Below are positions 37,601 through 46,600 of a DNA stretch of 64,000 nt, one piece after another. Numbering within the stretch: the first letter of the stretch is position 1; every line of letters starts with the position of its first letter. The position numbers and the translations under genes were made by a program. Source of the DNA: Verrucomicrobiota bacterium (GTDB taxonomy: Bacteria > Verrucomicrobiota > Verrucomicrobiia > Opitutales > Opitutaceae); contig JAEYUW010000002.1 of the NCBI GenBank assembly GCA_023432225.1, positions 124,001 through 188,000 of the forward strand, given 5' to 3'. The notes under the pieces are model-generated. The model was not told the origin of the DNA. It did not search any database and worked only from the letters and a program-made list of their open reading frames with translations.

Positions 37601-39103
37601 TCAGCAGAGTTGGTAGTCGGGCGACTCGAGGAGCGTCGCGAGGGCGGTGCGGACGCGGGCGCGGGGCGAACCGCCGCCGGATTTGGCGAGGAAGCCGGCG
37701 AGTTGATCGGCGAGCGCGGGATCGTGGCGCGAGGGCAGCGCGAGCGTCAGCAGCTGGCGCGCGGCTTCGGCGGGCGGGAGCTTGGACCAGGCGTCGAGGC
37801 GATCCGTTGCGAGCGTGAAATTCGAGAGGCCGTTCGTTGCGGCGACGTCGAGTTCGAACACTTCGTCGGCGTTGAGGTTGGCTTCGTTGAGCGGGTTGAG
37901 CAGCGCGTTGGCGACACTGCGGCGGGCCGCGAGTGTGGCGGAGTTGATCCAATTCCGGCCGCCGACCCAGCCGCGGACGTTGGGCGGATTGAACGGCATC
38001 TGCCCCATCGAGCGCAACGCGCCGATCACTTGGCGGGCCAGCGGTGCCGGCGTGAGGTCGAGGTCCTGCGTCAGGCCGAGGAAGTAGTGAATCGGGCTCT
38101 TGATGTGGTTGGCGCGAAACTCTTCGGCGTAGAACAAGCGGCTGCAGAAAAACGCGCCGAGCAGCGCGCCGAATTGGTGATTCTGTTGCGCCCACCACGC
38201 ACCGAGCGCGTCGGTGTATTCGGTTGGGAGTGGCGTCTCGCTGAGGTAGAATTTCACCATCTCGCGCGGGAGAAAGGTTCCGGCGGCCTTCTGCTTGAAG
38301 ACGAGATCGATCACGCCGTCGCCGTCGAAGTTGCCAGTCTGGCCGAACACGGTCTTCGCGCCGGTATCGTGTTGGCGGCGGGCAAACTGGAATTTTCCCG
38401 CGACTTGGCGGTAGCCGGTGAAGGCGCGCGCGGCCTGCTTGATGTCGGCCTCGGTGTAGTTGCCTTCGCCGAGCGTGAAGAGTTCGAAGAGTTCGCGGGC
38501 GAAGTTTTCGTTCGGGGCCTCGGCTTTGCTTTGCTGCAGGTCGAGGTAAACGATCATCGCCGGCGAGCGCGACATGGCCTTCGCGAGCAGCGGCGCGGAG
38601 GCGAGCGCGCCGCGGCGGATCGACTCCTGGTGTTGGTAGAGCAGGGCGGAGTTTTTCACCTTCTCCGCGCCGACGACCCAGACGTCCTGGAGGAAGAGGC
38701 ACCATTTCTCGAAAGGCGCGTGCTCCGGCTTCGCGGCGAGTTGGAGCCACTGGATCGTCATGTCGGCGAGCGCTTCGCGGGAGCGCTCGCGGGCGTCCTG
38801 TTGTGCGAGGCGGCGTTGCTCGGGATCTCCGCGACCCATCGCGCGGTAGAGTTCGGGGCCGTCGGCTTCGAGTTGGGCGATCAGCGCGGGTTTGGGGAAC
38901 GCGACGGGTTTGGCGAAGTAGCGTTTGAGCGTGGCGGCGGGGCCGTCGGCGAGGGCGCGGGCGGTTTCCGCCGGCGTCGCGGACCATCCGAGGCGGCGCA
39001 GCAGGTGGCGGGCGGCGGATTCATCCCACTCGGAGGCGGGAAGGGGTTGCCAGGCTTCTTGCGGGGAAAGCGAGCGAAGCGAATGAACAGCGGCGGTAGC
39101 CAT
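37601..39103 (-). CDS. DUF1800-family protein
   Basis: A 500-residue DUF1800 protein, the usual upstream partner of DUF1501. Family marks are ARHLLRRLGWSATPAETARA near the N-terminus, LYQHQESIRRGALAS, NENFARELFELFTLGEGNYTEADIK split over adjacent helices, and PPNVRGWVGGRNWIN near the end. ATG at 39103 gives a sensible N-terminus; the open frame to 39529 is a GC-rich artefact. About 210 bases with a repeat separate it from DUF1501. The pair is thought to act in the envelope, but no reaction is known. Confidence 0.87.
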   Translation of the reverse strand: MATAAVHSLRSLSPQEAWQPLPASEWDESAARHLLRRLGWSATPAETARALADGPAATLKRYFAKPVAFPKPALIAQLEADGPELYRAMGRGDPEQRRLAQQDARERSREALADMTIQWLQLAAKPEHAPFEKWCLFLQDVWVVGAEKVKNSALLYQHQESIRRGALASAPLLAKAMSRSPAMIVYLDLQQSKAEAPNENFARELFELFTLGEGNYTEADIKQAARAFTGYRQVAGKFQFARRQHDTGAKTVFGQTGNFDGDGVIDLVFKQKAAGTFLPREMVKFYLSETPLPTEYTDALGAWWAQQNHQFGALLGAFFCSRLFYAEEFRANHIKSPIHYFLGLTQDLDLTPAPLARQVIGALRSMGQMPFNPPNVRGWVGGRNWINSATLAARRSVANALLNPLNEANLNADEVFELDVAATNGLSNFTLATDRLDAWSKLPPAEAARQLLTLALPSRHDPALADQLAGFLAKSGGGSPRARVRTALATLLESPDYQLC

Positions 39104-39359
39104 GGGCGCGGAAGGTTGCCGATGAGACGCGCGCGGCGTCGCGAAAGTTTCAGCGGACGAAAAGGTAGACGGCGGCGAGTGCGGGGCAAGCCGCGCGGGG
39201 CGTTTCTTTTTCCACCGATGACCCGGATGAAAGGCACGGATTGCCCGGAGAACCATCGAGGCGTGATCCGTCGCAATCCGTGAAATTCGCGGACAAAGGA
39301 AATTTTCGAGTGCGACGTCCGTTCGCTCGCGTGACGAACCGATGCGTTCGGAGCGCGCG

Positions 39360-40511
39360 CTACTGGAGTGCCGTCTTGTAGCGGCGGGCGACGCGTTTGG
39401 TGACCGAGGTGAGGGTTTCCCACGGAATCGTGTCGGCGGCGGCGCTGAAGTCGGCGAGCGAGATTTGTTCGTCGCCTTGGCGGCCGACGAGCGCGACGGG
39501 ATCGCCGCACTGCACGAGGTCGGGAACACCGCTGACGTCGACGATGGTTTGATCCATGCAAACCCGCCCCAGAATCGGGCAGCGGTGTCCGTGCACGAGC
39601 ACGACGCCGCGATTGCTGGCGGCGCGCGGAATGCCGTCGCCGTAGCCCGCCGTGACGACCGCGATGCGCGTGGCGCGCGCGAGACGATGAGTGCGGCCGT
39701 AGCTGACGCCGGTGCCGGCGGGCAGTTCCTTCACGAGTCCGATGCGAGCGTGGAAACTGAAGACCGGCTCGGTATGCACGCGCGCGAGCAGCGAATGCGG
39801 GTGCGGGAGAACGCCGAACTGCAGGAGACCGACGCGCACGGCGTTGAACGGTCCGCCGTTGCCGGGCGTGGTTTCGAGGCCGGCGCTGTTGTCGGCGTGG
39901 ATGAGAACGTGCGCGGGATCGAGGCCGACGCAGCCCGCCAAGGCTTGCAGGAAGAGCGTCCGTTGCTCGGTCGTGAACGCGGGGTCGTCGTCGGCGCTTG
40001 CGAAATGCGTGAACACGCCGGCGAGTCGCAGGTGTGTCGATTCGCGTATCGCGCGGTAAAGTTCAGGGGCGCGATCGAACCACACGCCGAGGCGACCCAT
40101 GCCGGTGTCGATCTTGAGGTGAACCGCGATGGGTTTACCGGCCGCGCGACCCGCGGCGTCGAAGCGGCGCACTTCGTCGAGGCTCGAGACGGTGGCGGCG
40201 AGATCGAGTTCGGCGAGGTAGCGGTCTTCGTCGGGCAGGGTGGCGCTGAGCAGCAGCACGGGAAAATCCGGACTCAATTCGCGGATCGTCGCGGCTTCGG
40301 CGATGTTCGCCACCGCGAGGAGATCGGCGCCGGCGTGCATGAGGCGCGCGGCGGTCTGAGGCAGTCCGTGGCCGTAGGCGTCGGCTTTGACGACCGCGAC
40401 GTAGCGGATGTGCGGCGGGAGCGAGGCGCGGATGAGGCGGAGATTGCGCTCGAGCGCAGCGAGGTCGATTTCCGCCCAGCAACGCAGCGGAAGTTGAGCG
40501 GAGGCGGTCAT
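39360..40511 (-). CDS. alr: Alanine racemase
   Basis: PLP enzyme that makes D-alanine for peptidoglycan. In 383 residues the PLP lysine is Lys42 in VVKADAYGHG, and the second catalytic base is the Tyr in GTGVSYGRTHR. The C-terminal beta domain contains YGDGIPRAASNRG and GRVCMDQTIVDV. ATG at 40511 gives the family start AEIDLAALERNLRLI; the upstream open frame passes through a repeat. It lies 103 bases downstream of tsaB on the same strand. Confidence 0.96.
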   Translation of the reverse strand: MTASAQLPLRCWAEIDLAALERNLRLIRASLPPHIRYVAVVKADAYGHGLPQTAARLMHAGADLLAVANIAEAATIRELSPDFPVLLLSATLPDEDRYLAELDLAATVSSLDEVRRFDAAGRAAGKPIAVHLKIDTGMGRLGVWFDRAPELYRAIRESTHLRLAGVFTHFASADDDPAFTTEQRTLFLQALAGCVGLDPAHVLIHADNSAGLETTPGNGGPFNAVRVGLLQFGVLPHPHSLLARVHTEPVFSFHARIGLVKELPAGTGVSYGRTHRLARATRIAVVTAGYGDGIPRAASNRGVVLVHGHRCPILGRVCMDQTIVDVSGVPDLVQCGDPVALVGRQGDEQISLADFSAAADTIPWETLTSVTKRVARRYKTALQ

Positions 40512-40523
40512 GCGATGGCGGCG

Positions 40524-40579
40524 GTAGCGCAGGCGTCTCGCTTGCTGACTGGCCGGAGCAGGCGGGACGCCTGCGCTAC
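40524..40579. repeat. Second copy of the gtagcgcaggcgtct palindrome
   Basis: Left arm begins GTAGCGCAGGCGTCTCGC, right arm ends GGGACGCCTGCGCTAC. It matches the copy at 9968-10023 almost base for base in the arms. Here it lies between tsaB and alr, 13 bases ahead of the alr start. Confidence 0.85.
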
Positions 40580-40614
40580 ATTTGCGGAGCGTTTCGCATG
40601 CGATGGTCGCGATT

Positions 40615-41298
40615 TCATTTCGGATTCGCGGTGGCGGCGCTGTGGACTTGCGCGGACCACTTCTTGTATTCGGGCGCCTCGTGTTGGAAGGCGTCGGGCG
40701 TGTCGGTGGCGGCGAACAAATCAACGTCGGCGTGGGCGGCGAAAAGGAGCGCGAGATCGAAGGCGCGGTCCTGCGTGGCGCGCGGCGATTTGCCCCAAGC
40801 GCGGAATGCCGCGGGCTGCCAGAGCGGCGTGACGGTGGCGGCGAGTTCGGTGGTTGGGACGCGGCGCAACGACGATACGCGGTCAGGTGAGTTGAACTCG
40901 ACGACGTGCCACGTATCGCGGCGGGCATCCGCGATCACGGCGCCGGATTGGCCGGCGCGGGCGAGTTCGTAGGCGAGGAGTGTCAGGCTCTGAAACTGGT
41001 AAGCCGGACGCGGCGCGAGTGCCTGCCACGTGCGCAGCGCCATCGCGACCGTGCGAGTGCCGAGCATGGAGCCGGGGCCCGCGTCGAACACGAAGGCGCG
41101 CACGTCGGCGAGTGTCAGGCTCGCGGCGCGCAGGGTCTCATCGGTCAGTGCGAAGAGCGCTTTCCCGGCTTCGTCGGTGCTCGAGCACCAGAGGGAGGGC
41201 TGGCCGACGCGCAACAGGCCGACTTGCACGGTCGTCGACGCCGCGTCGATCGCGAGGATACAACCGTGCGCGGCAAGGAGTTGAGCAAGAGTGGACAT
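40615..41298 (-). CDS. tsaB: tRNA threonylcarbamoyladenosine biosynthesis protein TsaB
   Basis: Partner of TsaD in making t6A37 of ANN-decoding tRNAs; an ASKHA-fold protein. In 227 residues, CILAIDAASTTVQVGLL is the first beta hairpin and VFDAGPGSMLGTRTVAMAL matches the family signature, which is usually GPGSFTGLR, so Met-Leu-Gly-Thr replaces Phe-Thr-Gly-Leu. YQFQSLTLLAYE fits the usual PVSSLEALA. ATG at 41298 is preferred to the long repeat-derived extension. The divergent signature makes the call a little less certain. Confidence 0.85.
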   Translation of the reverse strand: MSTLAQLLAAHGCILAIDAASTTVQVGLLRVGQPSLWCSSTDEAGKALFALTDETLRAASLTLADVRAFVFDAGPGSMLGTRTVAMALRTWQALAPRPAYQFQSLTLLAYELARAGQSGAVIADARRDTWHVVEFNSPDRVSSLRRVPTTELAATVTPLWQPAAFRAWGKSPRATQDRAFDLALLFAAHADVDLFAATDTPDAFQHEAPEYKKWSAQVHSAATANPK

Positions 41299-41340
41299 CA
41301 GCTCGAAAGGATGGGCCGGAGAAGCGAGCGCTCCAACCCC

Positions 41341-41452
41341 CCAAATCTCAACCCCCAAAAGTCCAAACGCCAAAATGGCGGCAATCACGGGTAGTTTAAT
41401 GAAGTGAGGCTCGGTTCTTTGAGATTTGGAACTTGGCGTTTGGGATTTGCGC
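41341..41452. repeat. Inverted repeat of ccaaacgcc / ggcgtttgg units
   Basis: Left side has CCAAATCTCA and GTCCAAACGCCAAA; right side has TGAGATTTGG and CTTGGCGTTTGGGATTTG in inverted order. It is the same word family as the repeats around the four-helix-bundle gene at 8.7-9.1 kb, but without a gene inside. It separates the divergent tsaB and tig genes. Confidence 0.7.
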
Positions 41453-41547
41453 CCGCGGAGCGCGGGCAGAAACAGCTCTTGACCGGCTTGCACGCGACGA
41501 CTTACCTCGACCTCTTTTCATTCAGAAAAGCACCCACTTTTAAAGCC

Positions 41548-42870
41548 GTGAACGTTCAAATCACCGACACCAACGAGACCCGCAAAATCCTCACCATCAC
41601 GCTCGATCAGGGCGAAGTGGACGCCGAATACAAGACGCTGGTCGGCGAGTTCGCCAAGCAGGCGAGCATCCCCGGCTTCCGTCCGGGCAAGGCGCCGGTC
41701 GCGATGATCGAGAAGCGTTTCGCGAAGGAGCTGAAGGAAGAGTTCAAGGGCCGCGTGGTGAGCAAGGCTTACCGCCAGGGCCTCGAGGAATCGAAGCTCG
41801 ACGTGATCTCGATCGTGGACGTCGAGGAGGGCGAGGTCGCCCCTGGTCAGGCCGCAGCGGTGAAAGTCACGGTCGACATCCGTCCCGAGATCAAGTTGCC
41901 CGAATACATCGGCATCTCGACCGAAGTGGCTTCGACCGAGCCGAGCGATGAGGAGATCGAGAAGGTCATCGAAGGTCTCCGCAGCGAGCGCGCCGACTTC
42001 AAGGTCGCCGAGCGTCCGGCCGCGAAGGGCGACTACGTGCGTTTCGGCTACACCGGCACGCTCGACGGCAAGCCGTTGACCGACGTCGTCGGCGACAAGG
42101 CGATCTACGCCGCCGCTCCGCAGACCTGGGAAGAAGTCGAGGGCGCCAACGAAGGCCTCCTGCCGGGCGTGAGCACGCAGCTCGCGGGCGTGCAGAAGGG
42201 CGACAAGAAGGACGTCACGGTGACGTTCCCGGCGGACTTCGCCGCGGTCCCGGCCCTCGCCGGCAAGGCGGTCGTCTACGCGATCGAGGTCCAGGAAGTG
42301 CGCGAGCGCGCGCTGCCGCCGCTCGACGAGAAATTTTTCAAGGAAAACCAAGTCGACTCGCTCGACGCGTTGAAGGCGCAGATCAAGGCGAGCCTCACCG
42401 GCCGCAAGGAATACGAGAACAAGGCCAACCAGCGCCGCCAGATCACCGATACGCTGATCGCGCAGGCGAATTTCCCGGTGCCGGAAAGCCTGATCGCCAG
42501 CGAGCGCGACGGCGTGCTCCGCCAGTTCATCGAAGAGAACATGCGCCGCGGTGTGCCGCAGGAGGAATTCGAGAAGAACAAGAAGGAGCTCTTCGACAGC
42601 GCGTCGAAGGCCGCCGTCTCGCGCGTGAAGGTGCAGCTGATGCTCGCGAAGATCGCCGAGACCGAGAAGCTCACGGTCGACGACAAGGATTTCAACACGT
42701 GGCTCATGCGCGAAGCGATGCGCTCCGGTCAGAAACCCGACCAGCTCGTGAAGCAGCTCGGCAAGGACCGCGAGCAGGTCCGCGCGATCCAGCAGCAGAT
42801 CCTGTTCGACAAGTCCCTTGATTTCCTGGTGTCCAAGGCTACCGTCAAACCGGCAGCCGCCACCAAATGA
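41548..42870 (+). CDS. tig: Trigger factor
   Basis: Ribosome-associated chaperone with prolyl isomerase activity. In 440 residues the N-terminal ribosome-binding domain carries IPGFRPGKAPVAMIEKRF (the GFRxGKxP signature), the FKBP-like domain spans about 155-250 (AKGDYVRFGYTGTLDGKPL), and the helical C-terminal domain follows. The start is GTG at 41548 (reading MNVQITDTNETRKILTIT); the open frame to 41404 passes through the repeat. The TGA stop overlaps the clpP start as ATGA. Confidence 0.95.
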   Translation: MNVQITDTNETRKILTITLDQGEVDAEYKTLVGEFAKQASIPGFRPGKAPVAMIEKRFAKELKEEFKGRVVSKAYRQGLEESKLDVISIVDVEEGEVAPGQAAAVKVTVDIRPEIKLPEYIGISTEVASTEPSDEEIEKVIEGLRSERADFKVAERPAAKGDYVRFGYTGTLDGKPLTDVVGDKAIYAAAPQTWEEVEGANEGLLPGVSTQLAGVQKGDKKDVTVTFPADFAAVPALAGKAVVYAIEVQEVRERALPPLDEKFFKENQVDSLDALKAQIKASLTGRKEYENKANQRRQITDTLIAQANFPVPESLIASERDGVLRQFIEENMRRGVPQEEFEKNKKELFDSASKAAVSRVKVQLMLAKIAETEKLTVDDKDFNTWLMREAMRSGQKPDQLVKQLGKDREQVRAIQQQILFDKSLDFLVSKATVKPAAATK

Positions 42871-43490
42871 GCTACTACGTTCCCATCGTCCTCGAAAACA
42901 CCGGCCGCGGCGAGCGGTCGATGGACATCTACAGCCGCCTGTTGAAGGATCGCATCATCTTCATCGGCACTCCGATCGACGATGGCGTGGCCAACGTGGT
43001 CATTGCGCAGATGTTGTTCCTCCAGATGGAGGACCCGAAGAAGGACATCCAGCTCTACATCAATTCGCCGGGCGGGAGCGTCACAGCGGGCATGGCGATC
43101 TTCGATACGATGAACTTCCTGCAGTGTGACTTCGTCACCTACTGCATCGGCATGGCTGCGAGCATGAGCACGGTGCTCCTCGCTGCCGGCACGAAGGGCA
43201 AACGCTTCGCGCTGCCGAACAGCCGCGTGATGATTCACCAGCCCAGCGGCGGCGCCGGCGGCCAGGCTGCGGACATCGCGATCGCCGCGAAGGAAATCCT
43301 TCGCTGGCGCCAGACTCTCAACAACGCCATCGCCAGGCACACCGGAAAAACTGCCGACCAGGTCGAAAAGGACTCCGACCGCGACTACTACATGAGCGCG
43401 GACGAAGCCAAGGCCTACGGCATCGTGGACCACGTGGTGGCGTCAACGCGCGACGCGCAGCAGATCGCTGGCACGACCGCCGCAGCATAA
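42867..43490 (+). CDS. clpP: ATP-dependent Clp protease proteolytic subunit
   Basis: Serine peptidase that forms the 14-mer degradation chamber used by ClpX. In 207 residues the catalytic triad can be placed: Ser99 in GMAASMS, His124 in MIHQPSGG, and Asp169 in EKDSDRD. YINSPGGSVTAGMAIFDTM is typical. A short N-terminal region precedes the mature-like part. It is translationally coupled to tig and followed by clpX. Confidence 0.97.
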   Translation: MSYYVPIVLENTGRGERSMDIYSRLLKDRIIFIGTPIDDGVANVVIAQMLFLQMEDPKKDIQLYINSPGGSVTAGMAIFDTMNFLQCDFVTYCIGMAASMSTVLLAAGTKGKRFALPNSRVMIHQPSGGAGGQAADIAIAAKEILRWRQTLNNAIARHTGKTADQVEKDSDRDYYMSADEAKAYGIVDHVVASTRDAQQIAGTTAAA

Positions 43491-43567
43491 GCTGCGCGGC
43501 ATAACGCAGCATCCGGCGGGAAAAATCCCTCGACTAAGCGGCTCTAGGGGCCGATACCTACTATACC

Positions 43568-44878
43568 ATGGCCAAATCGTCGCGCATGACCCTGTGCTCG
43601 TTCTGCGGTAAATCGCAGGCCGAGGTCCGCAAAATTATCGCGGGCCCAGGGGTTTACATCTGCGACTCGTGCGTGAACGTCTGCAAGACGATCATCGACC
43701 GTGAGGTCAAGACCGCCCCCGCTGAGGCCGCTACCGCCAACAAACCGGCCTTCCGCCTGGTAAAACCTTCTGAGATCAAGAAAGTCCTCGACGATTTTGT
43801 CATCGGTCAGGATCACGCCAAGAAGGTCCTCTCGGTCGCCGTCTACAACCATTACAAGCGCCTAAACTTCGACCCGAGCCAGGCCGCCCGCGAAGGCATC
43901 GAGATGCCGGCCGAGTTCACCGACGTCGAAGTCGAGAAGAGCAACATCCTCCTCGTCGGCCCGACCGGTTCCGGCAAGACGCTGCTCGCCCGCACGCTCG
44001 CGAAGATCCTCGACGTGCCGTTTGCCATTTCCGACGCCACGACGCTGACCGAGGCCGGTTACGTCGGCGAAGACGTCGAAAACGTCGTGCTCCGCCTGCT
44101 CCAGTCGGCGAACTACGACGTCAAGAAAGCTGAGTGCGGCATCATCTACATCGACGAAATCGACAAGATCCGCCGCACCACCGAGAACGTCTCCATCACG
44201 CGCGACGTGTCCGGCGAAGGCGTGCAGCAGGCTCTCCTCAAGATTCTCGAAGGCACCGTGTGCAACGTCCCGCCGCAGGGCGGACGCAAGCACCCGAACC
44301 AGGAATACATCCAGGTCAACACCTCGAACATTCTCTTCATCTGCGGCGGCGCGTTCGTCGGCCTCGATCAGGTGATCAAGAAGCGTCTCGGTCAGCGCTC
44401 GCTCGGTTTCCACATCAACGACAAGGACCACGAGCTGTCGCCCGACGAGATGATGCGCTCCGTCGCGCCTGAGGATCTGGTGCGCTTCGGCATGATCCCG
44501 GAATTCATCGGCCGCCTGCCCGTCGTCTCCGTGCTCGACGAACTGAAGGTCGAGGATCTCGAACAGGTTCTTCTCCGCACGAAGAACGCGATGGTGAAGC
44601 AGTATTCGAAGCTCTTCGCGATGGATGGCGTGCAGCTGTCGTTCACACGCGATGCGATTCGTGCGATCGGCAAACGCGCCATCGAACTCAAGACGGGGGC
44701 CCGCGCGCTGCGCGCCATCCTCGAAAAACTCATGCTCGAGGTGATGTATGAGCTCCCGCAGCGCGATGACGTCGTCGAGGTCGTGATCGACCAGGCCGTC
44801 GTCGAAGGCCGCAAACGCCCGACCCTCAAGAAGGCGACGAAGAGCTCGTCGACCTCGACGAGCAAAGACGCCGCCTGA
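43568..44878 (+). CDS. clpX: ATP-dependent Clp protease ATP-binding subunit ClpX
   Basis: AAA+ unfoldase that feeds ClpP. In 436 residues, the N-terminal zinc domain has four cysteines (C10, C13, C32, C35), Walker A is GPTGSGKT (131-138), Walker B is IIYIDEIDK, and the sensor region SVAPEDLVRFGMIPEFIGRLP is intact. The loop that docks on ClpP, IGF in E. coli, appears as LGF (RSLGFHIND). The tig-clpP-clpX order is the classical one. No Shine-Dalgarno sequence is seen before the ATG. Confidence 0.97.
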   Translation: MAKSSRMTLCSFCGKSQAEVRKIIAGPGVYICDSCVNVCKTIIDREVKTAPAEAATANKPAFRLVKPSEIKKVLDDFVIGQDHAKKVLSVAVYNHYKRLNFDPSQAAREGIEMPAEFTDVEVEKSNILLVGPTGSGKTLLARTLAKILDVPFAISDATTLTEAGYVGEDVENVVLRLLQSANYDVKKAECGIIYIDEIDKIRRTTENVSITRDVSGEGVQQALLKILEGTVCNVPPQGGRKHPNQEYIQVNTSNILFICGGAFVGLDQVIKKRLGQRSLGFHINDKDHELSPDEMMRSVAPEDLVRFGMIPEFIGRLPVVSVLDELKVEDLEQVLLRTKNAMVKQYSKLFAMDGVQLSFTRDAIRAIGKRAIELKTGARALRAILEKLMLEVMYELPQRDDVVEVVIDQAVVEGRKRPTLKKATKSSSTSTSKDAA

Positions 44879-44904
44879 GCGGCGCCGTGTTTTGGCGAAA
44901 CAGA

Positions 44905-44934
44905 AAGGCGCGGTAAAAACCGCGCCTTGTTCAT
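44905..44934 (+). terminator. Rho-independent terminator of the tig-clpP-clpX operon
   Basis: Stem AAGGCGCGGT - aaaa - ACCGCGCCTT followed by GTTCATTT, 26 bases after the clpX stop. The T-run is broken but the stem is strong. Confidence 0.75.
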
Positions 44935-44937
44935 TTC

Positions 44938-44960
44938 GTAGGGCCGGCTTCAGCCGGCCC
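44938..44960. repeat. Single gtagggccggcttcagccgg hairpin
   Basis: GTAGGGCCGGCTTCAGCCGG plus three further bases (CCC), directly after the clpX terminator. It is a half-element of the family seen at 3236-3327. Confidence 0.75.
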
Positions 44961-44980
44961 ACGCTGGCGGACGCCGCAAA

Positions 44981-45048
44981 GTAGGTGGGCGCTCGCGCGC
45001 CACGCGGACGCGCTTATTCCGGCAGTTGCGCGCAAGCGCGCCACCTAC
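44981..45048. repeat. Inverted repeat (gtaggtggcgcgc type)
   Basis: Left arm GTAGGTGGGCGCTCGCGCGC and right arm GCGCGCAAGCGCGCCACCTAC (last 20 bases up to 45048) are near reverse complements, sharing the GTAG...CTAC ends of the other families. Confidence 0.75.
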
Positions 45049-45138
45049 CACGCGATCGAGCAAGGCAGTGGGTTCGCCGCTGCCAAGGAGCGGCCGAGCT
45101 GGCTGACCGCTTCCACGTGCGCCCGGTGCCTTACCAGT

Positions 45139-46521
45139 TTGCGCTCGTGGCCGCGTTTTTCCGCCGACAACGTCACGTGCGTGCCCCCAGCGTTGCTCGC
45201 CTTGCTTCGGTCTCCGTCCGCCGACCTCTCGCGGCGTTTGCGCGGCTGGCTCGTGGCTGGAGTGATGCTTTATGCGGTGCTGGGAGCGGTGGCGTTGCAC
45301 GTGTGGCAACATCGCGGCGGGCAGTCGGTGACGCAGCTGGGCTTCGGCTACGGTGCGCTCATTCAGGCGATTCAGGAGACCGGCGAGTATCGCGTGCCGG
45401 CGGGCGTGCATTATCCCGACGTGGCGTTCAGCGCGCATCGACTGCCGTTCATCCCGTATTTCGTGATCGGCTTGAGCAGTGTGCTCGGTGACGACCTCGG
45501 TCGGGTCGCGTTTGCGAAGTGCCTGCTCTTCGGTGCCGTGCTGGCGTTCGCGTTCGGCGTGGTTTTGAAAAACACTCGCGCACCGCTGGGCTGGGTGCTG
45601 CTTGCGCTCGGGGCGGCGGCGACCATGCCACGGTGGGTGTTGAACGTATTCGAGGTGGGCTTGGAGGAAGGATACACTATTCCGGTTCTTTCGGCCCTCT
45701 TCGTTCTGCTGTGGTTTCCCCCTGCTGAAGAGCGACACGCGCGCGGCTGGAATGTGCTCATCGGACTGTTGCTCGTGCTGCTGATTTTCCTGAAGAGCTC
45801 GATGGTCTACTGGTGCGTTGCGGTGCCGGTGCTGCTGTGGCTGCGCGATCGTCGTCTGATGCAAAGCGTCGTTGTCCTGGTTTTCGTGATCGGCGGTTTT
45901 GCGCTGCTGGCTTCTTTTAACGCGCGGCATGCGGGGCGTTTCACGATCGGTTCGTCGTGGGAGGGCTGGAATCTTTACAAGGGCAATTGCGAGCACACCG
46001 CGGCGCTCTATCCGCCCTATAGCCTCGATATTCTCGACTACGAAGGGAAGGTGCAGGCGGATCGCCGCCTCGCCGACGAATGGGATCACAACGCTTACTT
46101 TCGCCAGCGCGCCGTGGATTTCATCCGCGCGCATCCGGCGGAGTTTCTCTCCCTCGCGGCGCGCAAGGCGTGGGTCTTCTTCGCGGAGGTGCGTCCGACC
46201 GGTTTGGCGCATCGCGGCGAATCGCGCTATGCCTCGCCGCAATACCTGCTGCAAATTCCGTGGATGATCGTGTTCCGTCTCGCGCTCTGGAGCGCGATCG
46301 CGCTCGCGTTACGGACGCTGTGGTCAGCGTCGCGGCATGGCGAAGAATGGACGGTCGCGCTCACGTATCTGGTTTTTCTCGCGCTTTACTCCGGCTTCCA
46401 CGTCGTCGGCTTCGCCTATGAGCGGCACGTGATGCCGGTGGTCATGCCGACGGTGCTCTATCTGCTCTGGCGCGCGGGAACGTCTGCACGTCGGAGCGCG
46501 CCGGAGCCGGCAACCCGCTGA
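45139..46521 (+). CDS. Polytopic membrane protein, GT-C-like
   Basis: A protein of up to 460 residues with about nine or ten membrane helices (for example GWLVAGVMLYAVLGAVALHV, WVLLALGAAATMP, LIGLLLVLLIFLK, SVVVLVFVIGGFALLASF). Between helices 1 and 2 lies a polar loop, and near residue 300 a loop with SWEGWNLYKGNCE, the kind of layout found in lipid-linked sugar transferases (GT-C superfamily). No diagnostic catalytic motif can be named. The start is uncertain: TTG at 45139 and GTG at 45181 are both in frame. The gene is separated from its neighbours by repeats and convergent with the M42 peptidase. Confidence 0.6.
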   Translation: MRSWPRFSADNVTCVPPALLALLRSPSADLSRRLRGWLVAGVMLYAVLGAVALHVWQHRGGQSVTQLGFGYGALIQAIQETGEYRVPAGVHYPDVAFSAHRLPFIPYFVIGLSSVLGDDLGRVAFAKCLLFGAVLAFAFGVVLKNTRAPLGWVLLALGAAATMPRWVLNVFEVGLEEGYTIPVLSALFVLLWFPPAEERHARGWNVLIGLLLVLLIFLKSSMVYWCVAVPVLLWLRDRRLMQSVVVLVFVIGGFALLASFNARHAGRFTIGSSWEGWNLYKGNCEHTAALYPPYSLDILDYEGKVQADRRLADEWDHNAYFRQRAVDFIRAHPAEFLSLAARKAWVFFAEVRPTGLAHRGESRYASPQYLLQIPWMIVFRLALWSAIALALRTLWSASRHGEEWTVALTYLVFLALYSGFHVVGFAYERHVMPVVMPTVLYLLWRAGTSARRSAPEPATR

Positions 46522-46546
46522 GGGCGCCGGAGCGCTCGATGCGGAC

Positions 46547-46574
46547 GCAAAAAAGGCCGGTCGAAGACCGGCCT
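46547..46574 (-). terminator. Rho-independent terminator of the M42 peptidase gene
   Basis: Read on the minus strand: AGGCCGGTC-TTC-GACCGGCCT followed by TTTTTGCG. The stem has the same core (CCGGTCTTCGACCGG) as the intergenic palindromic repeats. It lies 27 bases after the peptidase stop. Confidence 0.85.
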
Positions 46575-46600
46575 GCACGTGTTTGGCTGAAAGAAGCGAC

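Noticed and set aside
37490..39283. A 597-codon plus-strand open frame over the DUF1800 gene
   Set aside because: Antisense shadow; the minus-strand frame has the DUF1800 motifs in order.
41479..41510. Possible promoter TTGACC before tig
   Set aside because: The -10 candidate TTACCT at the right spacing matches poorly, so it is not reported as a feature.
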